Source: Campylobacteraceae bacterium
GTDB taxonomy: Bacteria; Campylobacterota; Campylobacteria; Campylobacterales; Arcobacteraceae
Direction: 5' to 3'
Length of the DNA stretch: 64,000 bases
Assembly (NCBI GenBank): GCA_013215945.1
Contig: JABSOM010000004.1
Span: forward strand, 186,001 to 250,000
Shown here: in pieces, positions 35,786 to 45,278 of the stretch
How the letters are laid out: each line of letters starts with the position of its first letter
How positions within the stretch are numbered: the stretch's first letter is position 1
Notes under the pieces: model-generated
Databases searched by the model: none
The model's input: only the letters and a program-made list of their open reading frames with translations
Told to the model about the DNA's origin: nothing
Translations under genes and position numbers: made by a program

Positions 35786-38269
35786 CTAAGCAATTATGGT
35801 TTTATTTTTACCTTCACTTTTGGCTTTATATAGGGCATTATCTACTCTTTTAAAAATACTATTAATACTGTCTTCTTTTGTGAACTGTGTTAAACCTAAA
35901 GAAATAGTTTGCTTTTCCACTTCTTCAAAATATTCTTTTTCTATTATCTTTCTAATATTTTCTGCAATAATATACGATTTTGCTGTATTCGTATGCTCAC
36001 ACACAATAATAAATTCTTCTCCACCCCATCTGGCAACTATATCAGATATTCTAACATTATCTTTTAATATTTTTGCAATATGTACTAAAACTTTATCTCC
36101 CACATCATGTCCATATTCATCATTAACACATTTGAAATTATCAATATCAATCATAATAATTGAAAAATCAACTTGATACCTATTAAATTCTTCTATTTTT
36201 AGTATCATTAATTCATCAAATTTATTTCTATTATATAAACCTGTTAGTTTGTCTTTTAAAGAAAGTGCTTCCAGTCTTTTTTTATCTGTAATATCTTGAC
36301 AAATCGAGCGATAACCAATTTTTACTTTTTTATTGTAAATAGCTTCAATATAAATAGTAAATTCTTTTGTTTCTTTATTTTTTGTATAGTTTTTAATCTC
36401 ACCAACAAAAGATTTCCCTTCTCTAAGAGTATTCCACATTTTTTTTGTAAATTCTCTAGTGGTACTTTCATGTTTTATTAAAACATGATTTTTTCCTAAA
36501 AGCTCTGCTTCTTTATATCCCAAACACAAAGAATAGGCTTTATTTAGATGGGTAATATTTCCTCTTAAATCTGTATTTAATATCAGTACATATTTATCTA
36601 CCATTTCTTGTTTATCTTTAATTTCCATATTAGCAAGTATGAGTTTTCCATTAATACTTTTAACCGATCTGTTTTTATAAAAAATTGAAGATAAAATTAT
36701 CAAAAAAACAACAGATAGTTGAGTAATCATTGTGTAATCAACAGCATTTTGATAATTAACTGAAATCCACTTATTGTTAATAGCTGTTTTTTCTTTTTCG
36801 GAAATATCTGCTATTATTTTGTTAAAAATATCATTTAAAAGAGTTTCATCATTTCTACTACCAATACTTAGTTTCCATTTTTCATCAAATTTTCCTGATA
36901 TTTTTAAATTTTCGATATATTTATTTTGGATTACATAAGCAACCGAATATAAAGAACCTATATATCCAAATATTTCGCCATCTTTTACTTTTTCCAGCCC
37001 ATCTTCAACACTTGAAACTTCGATTAATTCTAAAGAAGGATACTTTTCTTTTAATATATTAGCATATGCATAGTTTTTCGTAATTCCTATTTTTTCTTTA
37101 GGAATATCAGCTATTTTATTAATAAACCCTTGATTAAATCTGGTTGCTATGATTAAAGGAACCTCTAAAAATACTTTTGAAAAATTAAGATATTCTGATC
37201 TCTCTTTGGTATCCATAATTAAAGGAAACATATCACATCTTCTTTTTTTTGCATATTCTAAAGAATTGCTCCAGGAAGACGTTTTAATTAGTTTTAAGGG
37301 AATGGGAAGGTGATTTTGAAAAAGTTTTATGTAATCTGAGGATATTCCAATATGTTTGTTATTATCGATTTTTTCATAAGGCATCCAATCCGGATCAATA
37401 CAAAAATTAATTCTTTGTTTATTTGTTAAAAATTGCCTTTCTTTATTTGTGAAAAACTCTTTTTGTTCTTTTACTTTGTTAACATTCATCCATTTTAATT
37501 TTAAATTTTGTAACTTTGTATAACCTACTTCTTTTTGTGCTTTTTCAAGAATATTTTTTAATATATTGTCTTTCTTAACACCCATTTTTAAAGCTGTATT
37601 ATTGGGTAAAGAAAAATCACTCGCATTTACAATTTTCAAATTACTTAACCAAGAGTTTTCCATGTAATAAGAAAGTGAAGGCATACTTCCAATTGCAACA
37701 TCTGCTTTTCCTAAAGAAACTGCTTCAACTGCTTTTTTTGTAGAAACAGTCAAAATTAAGCGAATCAATGGAAAATTTTTCTTCAAATATTCATGTAAAA
37801 AAGTACCACGGGTAAGAGCTAATTTTTTATTCTCTAAATCTTTCATCTTACTTATCTTTATACTTTTTTTAAGTAAAAAACCGGTGCTGTAACTTATATA
37901 ATCAAAAGAAGTAAAATCAATATATTCTTTTCTTTTAGGTGTTACTGCTATATAAGGAATAACATCTATAGAGTTTGTTTTTAGCATGTCTAGATATTGA
38001 GACCATGAATAATTAAATATAAACTTAGGTTCTAAACCAATTTTTTGGGACAATAAACGTATGTATTCAACAGAATAACCTTTTGCTTCATTGTATTTAG
38101 TAAATCCAAAAGGGGGGAAATCATTTAAATGAGCAATTTTAAGATATTTTTTGTTTTTAAGATATTTTTTTTCTTCTTCGTTTAAAACTAAGTCTAAAGA
38201 ATATAAATTATTTCCTAGAAAAATAAAGGCAATAATAAAAAATAATTTTCTTAAAATATAAGTACTCAT
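35786..38269 (-). CDS. Diguanylate cyclase with two periplasmic SBP_bac_3 domains and PAS
   Basis: An 827-residue membrane sensor that probably makes c-di-GMP. It has a signal peptide, two tandem solute-binding (SBP_bac_3-like) domains (about 30-260 and 275-510), a membrane helix (about 518-536), a PAS domain (about 550-665) and a GGDEF domain. The active loop is GGEEF at 749-753. The inhibitory I-site RISD is at 740-743, five residues before it, so product inhibition is likely. Ligands of the two binding domains are unknown, probably amino acids or similar small molecules. Confidence 0.93.
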   Translation of the reverse strand: MSTYILRKLFFIIAFIFLGNNLYSLDLVLNEEEKKYLKNKKYLKIAHLNDFPPFGFTKYNEAKGYSVEYIRLLSQKIGLEPKFIFNYSWSQYLDMLKTNSIDVIPYIAVTPKRKEYIDFTSFDYISYSTGFLLKKSIKISKMKDLENKKLALTRGTFLHEYLKKNFPLIRLILTVSTKKAVEAVSLGKADVAIGSMPSLSYYMENSWLSNLKIVNASDFSLPNNTALKMGVKKDNILKNILEKAQKEVGYTKLQNLKLKWMNVNKVKEQKEFFTNKERQFLTNKQRINFCIDPDWMPYEKIDNNKHIGISSDYIKLFQNHLPIPLKLIKTSSWSNSLEYAKKRRCDMFPLIMDTKERSEYLNFSKVFLEVPLIIATRFNQGFINKIADIPKEKIGITKNYAYANILKEKYPSLELIEVSSVEDGLEKVKDGEIFGYIGSLYSVAYVIQNKYIENLKISGKFDEKWKLSIGSRNDETLLNDIFNKIIADISEKEKTAINNKWISVNYQNAVDYTMITQLSVVFLIILSSIFYKNRSVKSINGKLILANMEIKDKQEMVDKYVLILNTDLRGNITHLNKAYSLCLGYKEAELLGKNHVLIKHESTTREFTKKMWNTLREGKSFVGEIKNYTKNKETKEFTIYIEAIYNKKVKIGYRSICQDITDKKRLEALSLKDKLTGLYNRNKFDELMILKIEEFNRYQVDFSIIMIDIDNFKCVNDEYGHDVGDKVLVHIAKILKDNVRISDIVARWGGEEFIIVCEHTNTAKSYIIAENIRKIIEKEYFEEVEKQTISLGLTQFTKEDSINSIFKRVDNALYKAKSEGKNKTIIA

Positions 38270-38334
38270 GCAACAGTCTACTGAATTTAATTATATTTAT
38301 TCTTAAATTAAAATAAATAATTTTTAAAACATTA

Positions 38335-39264
38335 TTAAAAACCACCATATAAATAAACAAAGAAAGGAATACTAAGTACAGATACAAGGGTTGAGAGAAA
38401 GACAGTTAAAGCAGTTTTTTCTGGTTTTGCATTTAATAATACGGCTAAAGTAACTGAATTTCCAGCAAGGGGAACAATAGAGAATAAAAATAAAACCTTA
38501 TATAAGTCATTGTTTAAAATTTGTAAAAATGTTTTATCTATATATATAAAAAACAACATTGCAAGTGGCCAAAAAATAAATTTTATAATAAAAGTAATGG
38601 TAATAAATTTTTTATCCCAGTTGTCTTCATTTCCTTTTAACCCAATAAGGCCCATTCCTAACATCATCATTCCTAAGATTCCATACGCCCCTTTAAACTG
38701 CGAAGTATAAGCACTCAATGTTTCTGGAATTTCTAAACCAATAATATTTAAACACAGTCCTAAAACAAAAGCATATAAAATGGGCAGTTTTGATATTTTA
38801 ACAAGAGATTCTTTAACCGTGAAATTTCCTTTTGCTGTTACATAAAAACCAGTAGTACTCTCATACAATAAAGAAGCAAGAACAGCAAAAATATAAATAT
38901 CAGCTAAAGCAGGAGGAAAAAAAATAACAGCAAGAGGAATACCGAAATAACCAGTATTTCCCGTACCTGCAGAAAAAGCCAAAATATTTCCTGTGGGATT
39001 ATTCCAAGATTTTCCCCATATAAATAAAGCTAAAAAAGCGATTAAAGAACAAAAAATATATAAAAAAATGGGAATCATTGCAATTGCAAAATTAATTTTC
39101 ACAGAAAGTGTTGCAGAAAAAACAACTATAGGTCCCAAAATATAGATCAATAAAGTGGCAATAGATTCTCGTTGTACCTGCAGTGATTTAGCAGCAACAT
39201 AACCTAAAATGACATTAAGGTATAAGGGAAATATTTTAAGTAAGATTATAAAAAATAAAGACAT
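38335..39264 (-). CDS. AEC-family auxin-efflux-carrier-like transporter
   Basis: A 309-residue protein with about ten membrane helices in two five-helix halves. The segments LGYVAAK, NTGYFGIPLA and PLAGNSVTLAVLLNA fit the AEC family (malonate/malate and other organic-acid permeases). Substrate is unknown. It precedes the diguanylate cyclase gene by 65 bp on the same strand. Confidence 0.85.
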   Translation of the reverse strand: MSLFFIILLKIFPLYLNVILGYVAAKSLQVQRESIATLLIYILGPIVVFSATLSVKINFAIAMIPIFLYIFCSLIAFLALFIWGKSWNNPTGNILAFSAGTGNTGYFGIPLAVIFFPPALADIYIFAVLASLLYESTTGFYVTAKGNFTVKESLVKISKLPILYAFVLGLCLNIIGLEIPETLSAYTSQFKGAYGILGMMMLGMGLIGLKGNEDNWDKKFITITFIIKFIFWPLAMLFFIYIDKTFLQILNNDLYKVLFLFSIVPLAGNSVTLAVLLNAKPEKTALTVFLSTLVSVLSIPFFVYLYGGF

Positions 39265-39614
39265 TGAAAATCCTAGGTAAGTAATAAAGCTTATTATAAC
39301 CTAGATTAGTTGAATAGAAGTAAATACGAAATCATTATATAAAAAGTATAGGGAGAAAGGATATGATTTATATGATTAAAAAATAATCGTATAATCGCTT
39401 TATTTAAATTAATATAAAAGGAGTTCATAAAAATATCAAATAAAACAACTCGTGTTTACTTCAACTGCTGAAATTATAATAAAGCTAAATGAACTAAAAG
39501 TGACATTTCAAAAAAAAAGAAAATATATAATATTTACTTCTTTTCTTTAATTTAAGTTTTTACTTATTATTTTATGATTATAATTCTCAGTATTAATCAT
39601 AGGAGCTTGAATAC
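39265..39614. other. 350-bp divergent intergenic region
   Basis: Lies between the AEC transporter (minus) and the ECF sigma gene (plus) and must carry both promoters. The 27 bp at 39574-39600 form a Fur-like palindrome next to the sigma-gene start. A stretch near 39440-39555 is open in one frame for about 39 codons but has no convincing start or family match. The rest is AT-rich and unremarkable. Confidence 0.6.
39574..39600 (+). promoter_or_regulatory. Fur-like palindrome before the ECF sigma gene
   Basis: ATGATTA (39574-39580) and TAATCAT (39594-39600) frame TAATTCTCAGTAT. It lies 14 bp before the ATG. A related word (AATTCTCATAATCATTA) precedes the TonB receptor gene. Both fit degenerate Fur boxes, and fecI-type sigma genes are commonly Fur-controlled. 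Confidence 0.5.
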
Positions 39615-40097
39615 ATGTTATCGTATTATAAAGAATTATATTTTTATATTCAAAAAATTGTACGAGACAAAGAATATGCTAAAGATATCACACAAGAAAC
39701 CTATGCCAGAGCGTTAGAATCTCATCCTAACACTCCTATTTTAAATAAACGTGCTTTTTTATATAGAGTAGCAAAAAATATTATTATTGACCAAGCAAGA
39801 AAAAATAATAAAAATCATCTTATTAATTTTGAAGAAGAACGTTTTATCTCAGAAGATAAACAAGCAGAAGAAAAAATACTGCAAATAAATGAAAATCAGT
39901 TTTTATTAGAAGAAATCCAAAAATTACCAAAAAAAAGAAAACAAGCTTTTGTTTTACATGTTGTTGAGGGTTACTCAAGAAAAGAAATTGCTGTTTTACT
40001 TAATATAAGCGTAAGTGCTGTTGAAAAACATATATCAAGAGCTTCTTTGCAAATAAAAGAAAGTTTAGAAAACAATAAGGATGTAGTGTATGAATAA
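39615..40097 (+). CDS. FecI-like ECF sigma factor
   Basis: A 160-residue ECF sigma-70 factor with region 2 (DITQETYARALE, ending in FLYRVAKNIIIDQARKN, the -10-binding part) and region 4 (LPKKRKQAFVLHVVEGYSRKE then EIAVLLNISVSAVEKHISRA, the -35-binding helix-turn-helix). The family responds to iron-siderophore signals from an outer-membrane receptor. It overlaps the fecR-like gene by 8 bp, and a Fur-like box lies just upstream. An AGGAGCTTGAATAC site precedes the ATG. Confidence 0.94.
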   Translation: MLSYYKELYFYIQKIVRDKEYAKDITQETYARALESHPNTPILNKRAFLYRVAKNIIIDQARKNNKNHLINFEEERFISEDKQAEEKILQINENQFLLEEIQKLPKKRKQAFVLHVVEGYSRKEIAVLLNISVSAVEKHISRASLQIKESLENNKDVVYE

Positions 40098-41091
40098 AAG
40101 ACTTTCAATACAAGAACAAGCCTGTATTTGGTTGAGTTTACAAGATGAAAAACACTCAAGCTTTAAACAAGAGGCATTATTATCATGGTTAAATGAAAAA
40201 GAAGAACATTATTTTGCTTTTGAAAAAGAAAAAAGTTTAAAAAGAAAAATTAAAAATTTATCAAAGGATATACTAAAAGAATTAAGCCAAGAAATATTTG
40301 AAGAACTTAAAATTGAGAAAAAAAGAAAGAATTTATTCAAAACCATACTACCCTACACAATTGCTGCTTCTTTACTTTTATTATTGTCTTCTGGAATATT
40401 CACTTATTATAAAAAAGAAGAAATATTATTTCAAAGAAGTTATATGAGCCAACAAAAAGTTATTAAGAATATACTTTTAAAAGATCAATCTATTATTTCT
40501 TTAGATTCTAATACAAAACTGAGTATTAAATATTACAAAAACACAAGAGAAGTCAATTTAGAGCAAGGGAGGGTTGTTTTTTCTGTACATTCTAATAAAA
40601 GTCGCCCTTTTATTATAAAAACAAATCATACTAGTATTGAAGTCCTTGGAACAACATTTGAAGTTAGCAATATTAATGGTTTTGTGAATATAAAAGTAAA
40701 AGAAGGAAAAGTAAAAATCGCTAAAATTTACAATATTAATAAAGAAGGAAAAATTTTAGCTCTTTTAAAAAAAGGAGAAAAAATATCCTTAAATAAACAA
40801 GGAGATGTACTTAAACTTACCCATCTAGATGTCAATACCATCGCTTTATGGGAACAAGGAAAATTAATATTTGAGCAAACTCCTTTAAAAGAAGTTATGA
40901 ATGAATTTGCAAAATATTTGGATATTAAAATTAATTTTGAAAACACTTTACTCGAATCTTATTTGATTTCTGGAGAATTTGATGTTAATGGTTTTGATAA
41001 TTTATTAACAACCCTTCCTTTAATTCACCCCATACATATAAGAAAAAATAAAAATATTGTCTACATAAAAAACAAATTTCAAAATAAATAG
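40090..41091 (+). CDS. FecR-like anti-sigma/sigma-regulator
   Basis: A 333-residue single-pass membrane regulator. A cytoplasmic N-terminal part (about 1-105, with an ACIWLSLQDE helix resembling DUF4880) binds the sigma factor. A membrane helix (about 107-128) leads to the periplasmic FecR domain (INLEQGRVVFSVHS-like segment, VLGTTFEV) and a C-terminal STN-contacting region. It carries the receptor signal to the ECF sigma factor encoded just before it. The genes overlap by 8 bp. Confidence 0.92.
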   Translation: MNKRLSIQEQACIWLSLQDEKHSSFKQEALLSWLNEKEEHYFAFEKEKSLKRKIKNLSKDILKELSQEIFEELKIEKKRKNLFKTILPYTIAASLLLLLSSGIFTYYKKEEILFQRSYMSQQKVIKNILLKDQSIISLDSNTKLSIKYYKNTREVNLEQGRVVFSVHSNKSRPFIIKTNHTSIEVLGTTFEVSNINGFVNIKVKEGKVKIAKIYNINKEGKILALLKKGEKISLNKQGDVLKLTHLDVNTIALWEQGKLIFEQTPLKEVMNEFAKYLDIKINFENTLLESYLISGEFDVNGFDNLLTTLPLIHPIHIRKNKNIVYIKNKFQNK

Positions 41092-41135
41092 ATTTTTTTG
41101 TCTGTTTTTTTTTACTTTCACGTCTTCCTTTCTAA

Positions 41136-41158
41136 GAGAACAATTCTCATAATCATTA
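41136..41158 (+). promoter_or_regulatory. Fur-like site before the TonB receptor gene
   Basis: The sequence contains GAGAA-CAA-TTCTC (41136-41148) and AATTCTCATAATCATTA. It shares AATTCTCA with the box before the sigma gene. It lies 12-34 bp upstream of the receptor ATG, in the 78-bp gap after fecR, so the receptor can have its own promoter. Confidence 0.45.
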
Positions 41159-41169
41159 CAAGGATATAA

Positions 41170-43623
41170 ATGAATCTATTTAAAAGCTCTGTGATTGCTC
41201 CTGGTCTTGCTTTATTACTGTATGCAAATACCTTAAGCGCGCAATCATATACTACAAATACCTCTTCTTTAAAAGAAGCTATTCAAGAAATCTCTAAAAT
41301 TGCTAAAATACCTTATTTAGTAGATAGCAGTATTTTAGAAAACAAAGTAAGCAAAAAAATCACCAAAGTAGAAGGTTTAAAAAATGCTTTAGATCTCTTA
41401 TTAAAAAACAGTGGTTTAGAAGCAATAATTAAAGACAATACAATAGTTATTAGAAAAAAACTACTCCCTACTAGTTCAAAAGCAGACATTACTCATGAAG
41501 TCTTGTCTTATGAAGAAAATGCCTATGAAAACATAAAAGGCTATATTGCAAGGAAAAGTTCTACAGGTTCTAAAATGAACATGGATATAAACAAAATACC
41601 ACAAAGTGTAGCCGTTATTACCAGTGATTTAATGAGAAGTAGAAATGCTCAAACCATTAATAATGCAGTATCTTATACCTCTGGAATTTCACAAGAGTAC
41701 GGTGAAAATGGAGATATAAGGAGAAACACAGATACAATAAGAGCCTCAGGGATGTTGGCCTCTTCTACTTTTTTAGATGCTTTACAAGTACCTTTTTTGG
41801 GATATTTTGGAAGAATAACAGATATTTATTCTTTGCAAAAAGTTGAAGTTTTAAAAGGACCTTCTTCTGTATTGTATGGAGCAAGTTCACCTGGTGGTTT
41901 ATTAAATATGCAAAGTAAAAAACCAAACCTTGAGGATAAAAATGAAGTGGGAATAGCAAACGGCTCATTTAATTCAAAATCTATTTTTGCAGATTTAAAC
42001 ACATCTCTTAATAAAAATATTCTCTTTAGACTCACCGGAAAATACAAAAAATCCAAAGGAGAAGTTGATTTTGTAGAAAATACAAACTATTTTATAAACC
42101 CTGCTTTTACTTTTTATATTAATGATAATACGACGTTAGATGTTTTAACTTCTTTTTCAAAGAATAATATGTTAGCCGCTTCCTATTTATCAGGAAATAC
42201 AGGAGAATTAGTATTCCACAAAAATATATTAAAACATTATTCCCATGTACAAACAAGTGCGGACTCATTAAACAATGCAAATCTTTCTAGCCGTATGTAC
42301 TTAGGAGATGCAAAAGATGATAAATTAAAAAGAAGTACTCAAAGTATTACTACTTTATTAAAGCATAAAATCAATGATTCTTTAAGCATTAATTCTAATC
42401 TTAGAATAGAAAAAAACAAAGGTGAATATATTCAATCCAGACTTGATAACAATTATTTACCTACCATGATTGGAACTGCAAATTTAAGTACCATTAGAAT
42501 GACAAAAGATAAAGAGCTTAGTTCTTTAGACAGTATTTCTTTTGACAATAATATTCAATATTCTTGGCAAACAAAAGATATAACGAATCAATCTATGATT
42601 GGAATAGATTATCATCATCAAAAACTTGAACTGGAAGGTTATGAGGATATCTTATTTTTAGTTGATTTGTTTAATCCTTACAGCACTCAAAACATTGCAA
42701 AAAATTCTCAAATAGATAAAAAAGAGACAGAAAGTATTAATAAATTAGCTTTCTATGCACAAAATCAAGCCATTATTAATGACAGAATCATTTTATCCAC
42801 AGCACTAAGATATGACAAAATCAAGCAAATAAACGATGATACTTTTAATGATACAAAACAAAAACAAAAAGATACAAATCTTTCAGGTAGGATTGGATTA
42901 GCATATGCTTTTGATAATGGGTTTAGCCCTTATATTTCCTACTCTACATCTTTTGTAACCAACCCAGGGACGAATAAACAGAAAAAACAATATGTGCCTT
43001 CACTTGGAAAACAAATAGAAATAGGGGCTAAATATAAACCTAAAAATATTGATGCTTTACTCTCTTTCTCTTTTTATAATATCAAAGAAGAAAATATTCT
43101 AAGCTCTGATCCTACAAACAGTACAAGTGAAAGTTTTCAAATACAAGATTCAAGCTCAGATATAAAAGGAATAGAAATAGACTTATCTTTTCAAACCAGT
43201 AAAAATACCAATATTATTTTTTCATTATCTAAAATATCTGCAAAACAAAGAGATACTACTAATGCAGAACATGAAGGCAGAGATATGGAGAGAATTCCAG
43301 ATTTAAGTCTTTCTTTATGGGCAGATTACACCTTGAAAAATACAGCACTTGGAAATATAACCCTTGCTTCTGGAATAAAATACATTGGTAATATCAAACA
43401 CTATATTACAGATTCTTTTGATCCTTTAAAAAAAGAAGATACTATTGTCTCTGACTCTTATTTGCTTGTAGACAGTAGAATCTCAAGCCAATACAAAGAT
43501 TTTAATTTAAGTTTTGCCGTAAACAATGTTTTTGATAAAACCCCAGAAATTGATCCAACTATTGTACGAAGCACTTTTTTACAAGGAAGAACCTATAATA
43601 TAGCTATGACTTACAAATTCTAA
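41170..43623 (+). CDS. TonB-dependent siderophore transducer (FecA/FpvA type)
   Basis: An 817-residue outer-membrane receptor. A signal peptide (cleavage after about residue 24, LSA) is followed by an N-terminal STN signalling domain (about 28-100: LKEAIQEISKIAKIPYLVD and GLKNALDLLLKNSGLEAII). The plug (from IPQSVAVITSDLM) and a 22-strand barrel with terminal YNIAMTYKF follow. The STN domain marks it as a transducer that switches on the adjacent FecR and sigma factor when loaded. The plug motifs fit hydroxamate or catecholate siderophore receptors. No transport genes for the inner membrane lie next to it. Confidence 0.94.
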   Translation: MNLFKSSVIAPGLALLLYANTLSAQSYTTNTSSLKEAIQEISKIAKIPYLVDSSILENKVSKKITKVEGLKNALDLLLKNSGLEAIIKDNTIVIRKKLLPTSSKADITHEVLSYEENAYENIKGYIARKSSTGSKMNMDINKIPQSVAVITSDLMRSRNAQTINNAVSYTSGISQEYGENGDIRRNTDTIRASGMLASSTFLDALQVPFLGYFGRITDIYSLQKVEVLKGPSSVLYGASSPGGLLNMQSKKPNLEDKNEVGIANGSFNSKSIFADLNTSLNKNILFRLTGKYKKSKGEVDFVENTNYFINPAFTFYINDNTTLDVLTSFSKNNMLAASYLSGNTGELVFHKNILKHYSHVQTSADSLNNANLSSRMYLGDAKDDKLKRSTQSITTLLKHKINDSLSINSNLRIEKNKGEYIQSRLDNNYLPTMIGTANLSTIRMTKDKELSSLDSISFDNNIQYSWQTKDITNQSMIGIDYHHQKLELEGYEDILFLVDLFNPYSTQNIAKNSQIDKKETESINKLAFYAQNQAIINDRIILSTALRYDKIKQINDDTFNDTKQKQKDTNLSGRIGLAYAFDNGFSPYISYSTSFVTNPGTNKQKKQYVPSLGKQIEIGAKYKPKNIDALLSFSFYNIKEENILSSDPTNSTSESFQIQDSSSDIKGIEIDLSFQTSKNTNIIFSLSKISAKQRDTTNAEHEGRDMERIPDLSLSLWADYTLKNTALGNITLASGIKYIGNIKHYITDSFDPLKKEDTIVSDSYLLVDSRISSQYKDFNLSFAVNNVFDKTPEIDPTIVRSTFLQGRTYNIAMTYKF

Positions 43624-43645
43624 AGCATATTTATTTAATTATTAC

Positions 43646-43678
43646 AAACTTTATTTTTACTGTTTAAAAATAAAGTTT
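43646..43678. terminator. Bidirectional terminator between the TonB receptor and panE-like gene
   Basis: AAACTTTATTTTT (43646-43658), loop ACTGTTT, AAAAATAAAGTTT (43666-43678): a perfect 13-bp stem between convergent genes, with T runs available on both strands. Confidence 0.85.
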
Positions 43679-43704
43679 TGTATTTCAGATTTATATATTT
43701 TGAA

Positions 43705-44652
43705 TTATTTCTGTCTTGTTTTATTGTATAAAAATTCTAAAACAGTAGAAATACTTCTTGTATAAGGGGCATCAAGGCCTTGTACTTCACAGTATTTAAT
43801 CACACTTCCACAAATTTCTTCTAATTCTAAATCTTTATTATTGTTTTTATCTATCCACATGGAGGGTTTAATTGAATCGAATTTTTTCATTAATTCAAAC
43901 ATTTCATCAACCTCTTTTTGTGTTATTCCTAAATTTAATGCTTTAGATGCAATTCCTGCTTCTTGCATTAATCCATATACAAGTTTAGAGGTTTTTTGGT
44001 TGTTTATTAAAACACCCGATTTCTCTTCTAAGAGTGCACAAGAAGCACTTACTCCATTATTAATAATTAGTTTAAGCCACAACTCTTTTATTATATTCTT
44101 TGAAAGTATTGTTTGAGTTGGCGTTTCATCTAATATTTTTTTTAAGTTATTTAGAAAAATTTGATTTTCCTTATTAGGTACTAATGCACCTAAAATAGTC
44201 TCCACTTCGCCTTGGGATTCTACTAATCCAGGCTTTACTATATGAGCGGCAATCAAACGTGTTAACCCACCAATAATAAACTCTTTTTTTATATTTGTAC
44301 TAAGTATATTCTCATTTTCAACCCCATTTTGTAAAGATACAATATAAGGAATTTTTACTGAGTCTTTAAACCAAGAAGACAATTCTAAAGAAATTTTTTC
44401 TGTTGACATAGATTTTGTTGTAAGAAAAATAACATCAATGTTTGAAAAGTCTTTTTTTATTAGCTCTTGCATTGAACAAACATTTATATTTTTTTCAATC
44501 CTAAATTTAGGATGATTTAATATGAGTGTATTATTTTGTAAATATTCTAGAGTTTGGCCTCTTGATACAAACTGTACCTGATGTTTTTGCTCTTGCAATA
44601 AAAGCCCATAAAAACTCCCAATACCACCTACTCCAATAACAACAATATTCAT
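43705..44652 (-). CDS. panE: Ketopantoate reductase family protein
   Basis: A 315-residue NADPH-dependent 2-dehydropantoate 2-reductase family protein. The Rossmann loop IVVIGVGGIGSFYGLLLQ starts the protein, TTKSMSTEK and QNGVENE follow, and ELWLKLIINNGVSA with a catalytic-type Lys lies mid-protein. The start at 44650-44652 follows from the family and avoids overlap with maf. A longer reading from 44784 adds 44 residues of no likeness. PanE makes pantoate for coenzyme A; many paralogues have other substrates, so the symbol is provisional. Confidence 0.85.
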   Translation of the reverse strand: MNIVVIGVGGIGSFYGLLLQEQKHQVQFVSRGQTLEYLQNNTLILNHPKFRIEKNINVCSMQELIKKDFSNIDVIFLTTKSMSTEKISLELSSWFKDSVKIPYIVSLQNGVENENILSTNIKKEFIIGGLTRLIAAHIVKPGLVESQGEVETILGALVPNKENQIFLNNLKKILDETPTQTILSKNIIKELWLKLIINNGVSASCALLEEKSGVLINNQKTSKLVYGLMQEAGIASKALNLGITQKEVDEMFELMKKFDSIKPSMWIDKNNNKDLELEEICGSVIKYCEVQGLDAPYTRSISTVLEFLYNKTRQK

Positions 44653-44696
44653 AAAAATCCTTGAATAATTTTTAAGTGTATTATATATAAATAGAG

Positions 44697-44702
44697 TATA
44701 AT
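44697..44702 (+). promoter_or_regulatory. Predicted -10 box of maf
   Basis: TATAAT at 44697-44702, preceded by an AT-rich tract, would start transcription near 44709 and leave a leader of about 14 nt holding only the AAAGG ribosome binding site. Confidence 0.55.
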
Positions 44703-44722
44703 TCAAATAAAAAAGGTAGATT

Positions 44723-45274
44723 TTGTTAAGACTTGGTTCAAACTCAATAACACGTGCAAATATATTAAACAGTTTTGATATCAATTTTGTTCAAAACGGT
44801 GGAAGTTTTGATGAAGATTCTATTAAAACTAAAGATCCAAAAAGTTTTGTTTACCAAGCAACACTAGGAAAATACAAAGAATTGTACGCTAAATATGGTG
44901 TTAATGATATGCCCCTTTTAGTTGCCGATTCAGTTGTAACAGCTAATGGGGAGTTATTAAGAAAAGCAAAAGATGAAACAGATGCAAGACGTATGTTAGA
45001 ACTTCAAAGTGGAAATAAAACGTCTGTAATTACTTGTATGATTTACAAATCAGAAGATATAGAAATTATTGATATTTCTATTACTACTTATACTTTTTCT
45101 ACTTTTGATAAAAAAGATATGGATGAATATATAAGCTCAGGAGAGTGTTTTGGAAAAGCTGGAGCTATAATGGTTGAAGGTTTTTGTAAACCTTATATAA
45201 AAGAAGTTAAGGGTTATGAATCCTGTGCCATGGGGTTATGCATTGAAAAACTTCTTCCTTTTTTGGAGAGTTAA
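44723..45274 (+). CDS. Maf-family nucleotide pyrophosphatase
   Basis: A 183-residue Maf protein that hydrolyses non-canonical or modified nucleoside triphosphates. The opening LRLGSNSITRANIL corresponds to the family's LaSxSPRRxxLL, and VADSVVTANGE to the ADTvV motif. The TTG start at 44723 has AAAAGG upstream. Variation at the first motif (SNSITR for SxSPRR) may affect activity. It overlaps nothing and precedes the DMT transporter by 4 bp. Confidence 0.86.
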   Translation: MLRLGSNSITRANILNSFDINFVQNGGSFDEDSIKTKDPKSFVYQATLGKYKELYAKYGVNDMPLLVADSVVTANGELLRKAKDETDARRMLELQSGNKTSVITCMIYKSEDIEIIDISITTYTFSTFDKKDMDEYISSGECFGKAGAIMVEGFCKPYIKEVKGYESCAMGLCIEKLLPFLES

Positions 45275-45278
45275 TACC

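Noticed and set aside
39440-39555. Possible small gene in the 350-bp gap before the ECF sigma gene
   Set aside because: One frame is open for about 39 codons but has only a GTG inside it, no good ribosome binding site and no recognisable product.
44653-44784. N-terminal extension of the ketopantoate reductase by 44 residues
   Set aside because: It would overlap the maf start and promoter, and the Rossmann loop belongs at the very N-terminus, as with the ATG at 44650-44652.
45216-45278. Longer start for the DMT transporter inside maf
   Set aside because: The ATG at 45279 has a GGAGAG ribosome binding site and begins right before the first helix; the extension is maf read in another frame.
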